A stretch of DNA of 64,000 bases from Verrucomicrobiota bacterium (lineage in GTDB: Bacteria > Verrucomicrobiota > Verrucomicrobiia > Opitutales > Opitutaceae). A program made the position numbers and the translations under genes. Below are positions 63,001 through 64,000 of this stretch, in pieces; positions within the stretch are counted from its first letter, which is position 1; every line of letters begins with the position of its first letter. Where the stretch lies: positions 1-64,000 of the forward strand of contig JAEYUW010000026.1 of NCBI GenBank assembly GCA_023432225.1. The letters run 5' to 3'. A model generated the notes under the pieces. It saw nothing but the letters and a program-made list of their open reading frames with translations. It ran no database searches and was not told where the DNA came from.

Positions 63001-63180
63001 GGCGGTCTGATGATCTCGACCATCATCACGCTTTACGTGATCCCAATCGTCTACGTGCTGATGGACAAGGCCTGCGTGAAATTCACCGGCCGGCACAGCG
63101 CGCACGGCCTCGTGAAGGCGCGGGAAATTCAGGAAGAGACCGACGCAATCGCCGCGGCGGGGGCAGGCTCGGGACATTGA
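60025..63180 (+). CDS. RND-family efflux pump, HAE1/AcrB-like
   Basis: Proton-driven exporter of 1051 residues, twelve membrane helices expected. MVLSDVSIRRPVVALVASII is the classic start. Proton-relay acidic pair: VGLVVDDAIVMLENIYRR near residue 395-410. Also GPRYAMRLWVDSDRLAAHSL (docking domain), TLSLVLAVGLV-like helix 4 region and FRPILMTSISTVLGAVPIAF near the end. Sequence is closer to multidrug (AcrB/MexB) than to heavy-metal (CusA) pumps. No regulator is adjacent. Confidence 0.94.
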   Translation: MVLSDVSIRRPVVALVASIIIVLVGLLSFARLPVREYPLIDSPIVTVDTSYRGASAEVVEAKVTEPLEREIASIDGIRVIRSDSQEESSRITVEFNLGRSVDDAANDVRDRVSRARGRLPDEIEEPQVTKADADSSPVITLTFYSDRYSRLEVREMVERIALQRLQTIPGVGSVGVRGPRYAMRLWVDSDRLAAHSLTISDVENALRQQNIEIPGGRIESSSREFPVRIEGRMTQVSEFENLVLATRGSHQVKFSDVGRVELGAEEYRSESYFKGQPTVGVQVLRQAQANVLDVANGVKEMIPSLEKDLPDGVSVSVGFDSSVFVDRSVKEVYKTLWEASILVVLMIFLFLRDWRATLVPLVAIPVSIIGAFVVMSWMNFTINTLTLLALVLAVGLVVDDAIVMLENIYRRMEEGEGPIHAAVFGARQVAFAVIATTLTLAAVFLPVAFQSGQTGRLFFEFGITLAVSVLVSAFVALTLTPMLCSRVLKTKIVDGHAKHGWFYEKTEPLFVKLNAAFERTLRGAMRTQVLVLLGALLFTGLGIGLYFKLQRELTPLEDRGIFTANLIAPIGATPEYLRTYSVDMEQMILKIPEIERTFHRTGDGGRAFVFATLKPWEERSRKTQEVVADLRRQFQKEVTGGQAVANPVRPFGRGPRGGSSGVSFVLLGSDFDELQRLGGEFLGHMRDSGMFVQPRVDPSPTKPQLDVRIDRAKAADLKVPISAVASTLESLLGGRRVTEFQRGNQQYYVMVQVTDENRATPSDLARLYVRSADGVLVQLSNLVSWSENTVPESYPHFNRLRSVTISGQMAEGKTIGDGVQFMEEAAKQVLPAAYTYAWDGETREFVESGNDTLILFALALVFTFLILAAQFESWIHPATIFTGVFIAVAGGLLVLYCTRFWGPAMTDNLFSRFGLIMLIGLVAKNGILIVEFANQLQVEKGIGAAEAAFEAATIRFRPILMTSISTVLGAVPIAFAHGAGAETRNPMGIVVVGGLMISTIITLYVIPIVYVLMDKACVKFTGRHSAHGLVKAREIQEETDAIAAAGAGSGH

Positions 63181-63219
63181 GCCGGACGCGGTAATCTCGG
63201 TAGGGCCGGCGGTTTTGGA

Positions 63220-63287
63220 GTAGCGGGAGCTTCCAGCTCCCGTTTCTCCTCGCTTGTCCAAATGCAGGAGCTGGAAGCTCCCGCTAC
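63220..63287. repeat. REP/BIME-like pair after the RND operon
   Basis: GTAGCGGGAGCTTCCAGCTCC at left; right half on the minus strand GTAGCGGGAGCTTCCAGCTCC. Perfect, with stem GGGAGCT/AGCTCCC. A lone GTAGGGCCGGCGG fragment at 63200-63212 is a truncated half of another element. Confidence 0.9.
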
Positions 63288-63359
63288 CTTGAAGAAAAGA
63301 AGTCGCTGAACCGTGTTCGCCCCAGTTGACCGCTTTCGCGAGCTAGGGCACGTTGAGGC

Positions 63360-63848
63360 ATGTCCTGGCTCGAATGGCTCGAAGCGCTCAGCTATGCGGT
63401 GACGATCATCGGTCTGCCGATGGCGATCTTCGTCTATATTCTAGACCGGCAGAAGGAGCGGATGAACGACGACGAGGAACTCTACCTGCAGCTCGCGGAC
63501 GATTACGAAAAATTTCTCAAGCTCGTGCTCGAAAACGCCGATCTGCGTCTGACGACGGCGAAGGCGGGCGCGGTGCAGTTGACCGAGGAGCAACTCGAAC
63601 GGCGGAACGTGCTGTTCGAAATCCTCATCGCGGTGTTCGAGCGTGCCTACATTCTCGTCTACGAGGAGAAAATGAGCCGCCAAGCCGCGCGGTTGTGGTT
63701 CACCTGGGAGGATTACATGCGCGCGTGGTGTCGGCGCGCCGATTTCCGGGGGATGCTGCCGAAGCTGCTCGAAGGAGAGGATGCTGACTTCGCGCGGCAC
63801 ATCACGCGGATCGCGGAGGAGGAAAGACGTTCCGGCGCCACGGCGTGA
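63360..63848 (+). CDS. Conserved-looking small membrane-anchored protein of unknown function
   Basis: 162 residues. A single helix near the N-terminus (ALSYAVTIIGLPMAIFVYIL, about 8-28) is followed by a wholly helical cytoplasmic part: RQKERMNDDEELYLQLADDY, FEILIAVFERAYILVYEEKM and ARLWFTWEDYMRAW. No family named. The pattern of an N-terminal membrane anchor with a helical DUF4760-like body is seen in many bacteria, but I cannot confirm membership. No neighbours give a hint. Confidence 0.7.
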   Translation: MSWLEWLEALSYAVTIIGLPMAIFVYILDRQKERMNDDEELYLQLADDYEKFLKLVLENADLRLTTAKAGAVQLTEEQLERRNVLFEILIAVFERAYILVYEEKMSRQAARLWFTWEDYMRAWCRRADFRGMLPKLLEGEDADFARHITRIAEEERRSGATA

Positions 63849-63910
63849 ACCTGTGGTGGCCCGCGGTGATCGCCGCCGCGAAACGCAACGCAGCTATCGG
63901 TGTATCGCGG

Positions 63911-63941
63911 AAAGAAAAAGGGCGGCTTGCGGCCGCCCTTT
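63911..63941 (-). terminator. Intrinsic terminator for a minus-strand gene at the window edge
   Basis: On the minus strand AAAGGGCGGC, loop CGCAA, GCCGCCCTTT, then TTCTTT. It is placed about 40 bases after the TAA at 63984-63982. Confidence 0.8.
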
Positions 63942-63981
63942 GTTGAATGCTTGTGCGCAATTCGCGCGAAGCGGACGACGC

Positions 63982-64000
63982 TTACTCGTCGCTCGCCTTG
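63982..64000 (-). CDS. C-terminal end of a minus-strand gene, unidentified
   Basis: Minus-strand frame reads KASDE then TAA. A terminator follows, which supports a real gene end, but six codons do not allow identification. Confidence 0.4.

Overview
GC-rich bacterial chromosome segment with no phage, insertion sequence, rRNA, tRNA or CRISPR visible. The gene content points to Verrucomicrobiota, most likely Opitutaceae: a planctomycete/verrucomicrobial type bacterial microcompartment (BMC) built around a class II aldolase, a pilus-like locus matching Akkermansia Amuc_1098 to Amuc_1101, few Shine-Dalgarno sequences, and many short palindromic intergenic repeats. The taxonomic call is inference from family content, not from a marker gene tree.

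Layout. 1-3970: xylose genes (xylA running off the left edge, a divergent LacI-type regulator, xylB). 4205-7246: an exopolysaccharide polyprenyl glycosylphosphotransferase and an orphan GspB/ExeA-type pair. 7356-11203: FtsB-like protein, UDP-sugar pyrophosphorylase and phosphohexomutase. 11465-21072: a complete BMC locus on the minus strand, in transcription order DeoR regulator, PduS-like, PduT-like, then PduL, BMC-H, BMC-H, AckA, BMC-H, BMC-P, CoA-acylating aldehyde dehydrogenase, BMC-P, BMC-P, aldolase. This set should cleave a deoxysugar phosphate (fuculose or rhamnulose phosphate) to lactaldehyde and DHAP, oxidise lactaldehyde to an acyl-CoA inside the shell, and recover ATP through PduL and AckA. 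A near-perfect palindrome before pduL shares an 11-bp core with the deoR promoter region. 21190-25550: glycogen phosphorylase flanked by decayed genes and three related micro-membrane proteins of 44-50 residues.

25752-33073: DUF5916-type outer-membrane protein, the three pyruvate dehydrogenase genes, a Nudix hydrolase. 33184-39385: PilM-PilN fusion, Amuc_1100-like, Amuc_1099-like and secretin genes. 39606-46347: exonuclease, response regulator, agmatine-to-putrescine pair, lipoprotein, ribosomal protein S1. 46790-50192: ribose-type sugar ABC transporter. 50394-56271: primary-type sigma factor, trpE, glmS, glgC. 56310-58849: lgt, gcvT, gcvH. 58918-63848: RND efflux pair and a small unknown membrane protein. 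A minus-strand gene ends at the right edge.

The most unusual feature runs through the whole window: about twenty intergenic elements, each made of two hairpins in inverted orientation with GTAG (or GGTGG) at the outer feet. This is the layout of REP/BIME elements served by REP-associated tyrosine transposases (RAYTs). The stems differ from element to element, and within about nine elements the two halves differ by compensated base-pair changes. One element sits inside another, and one supplies the stop codon of the pduT-like gene.
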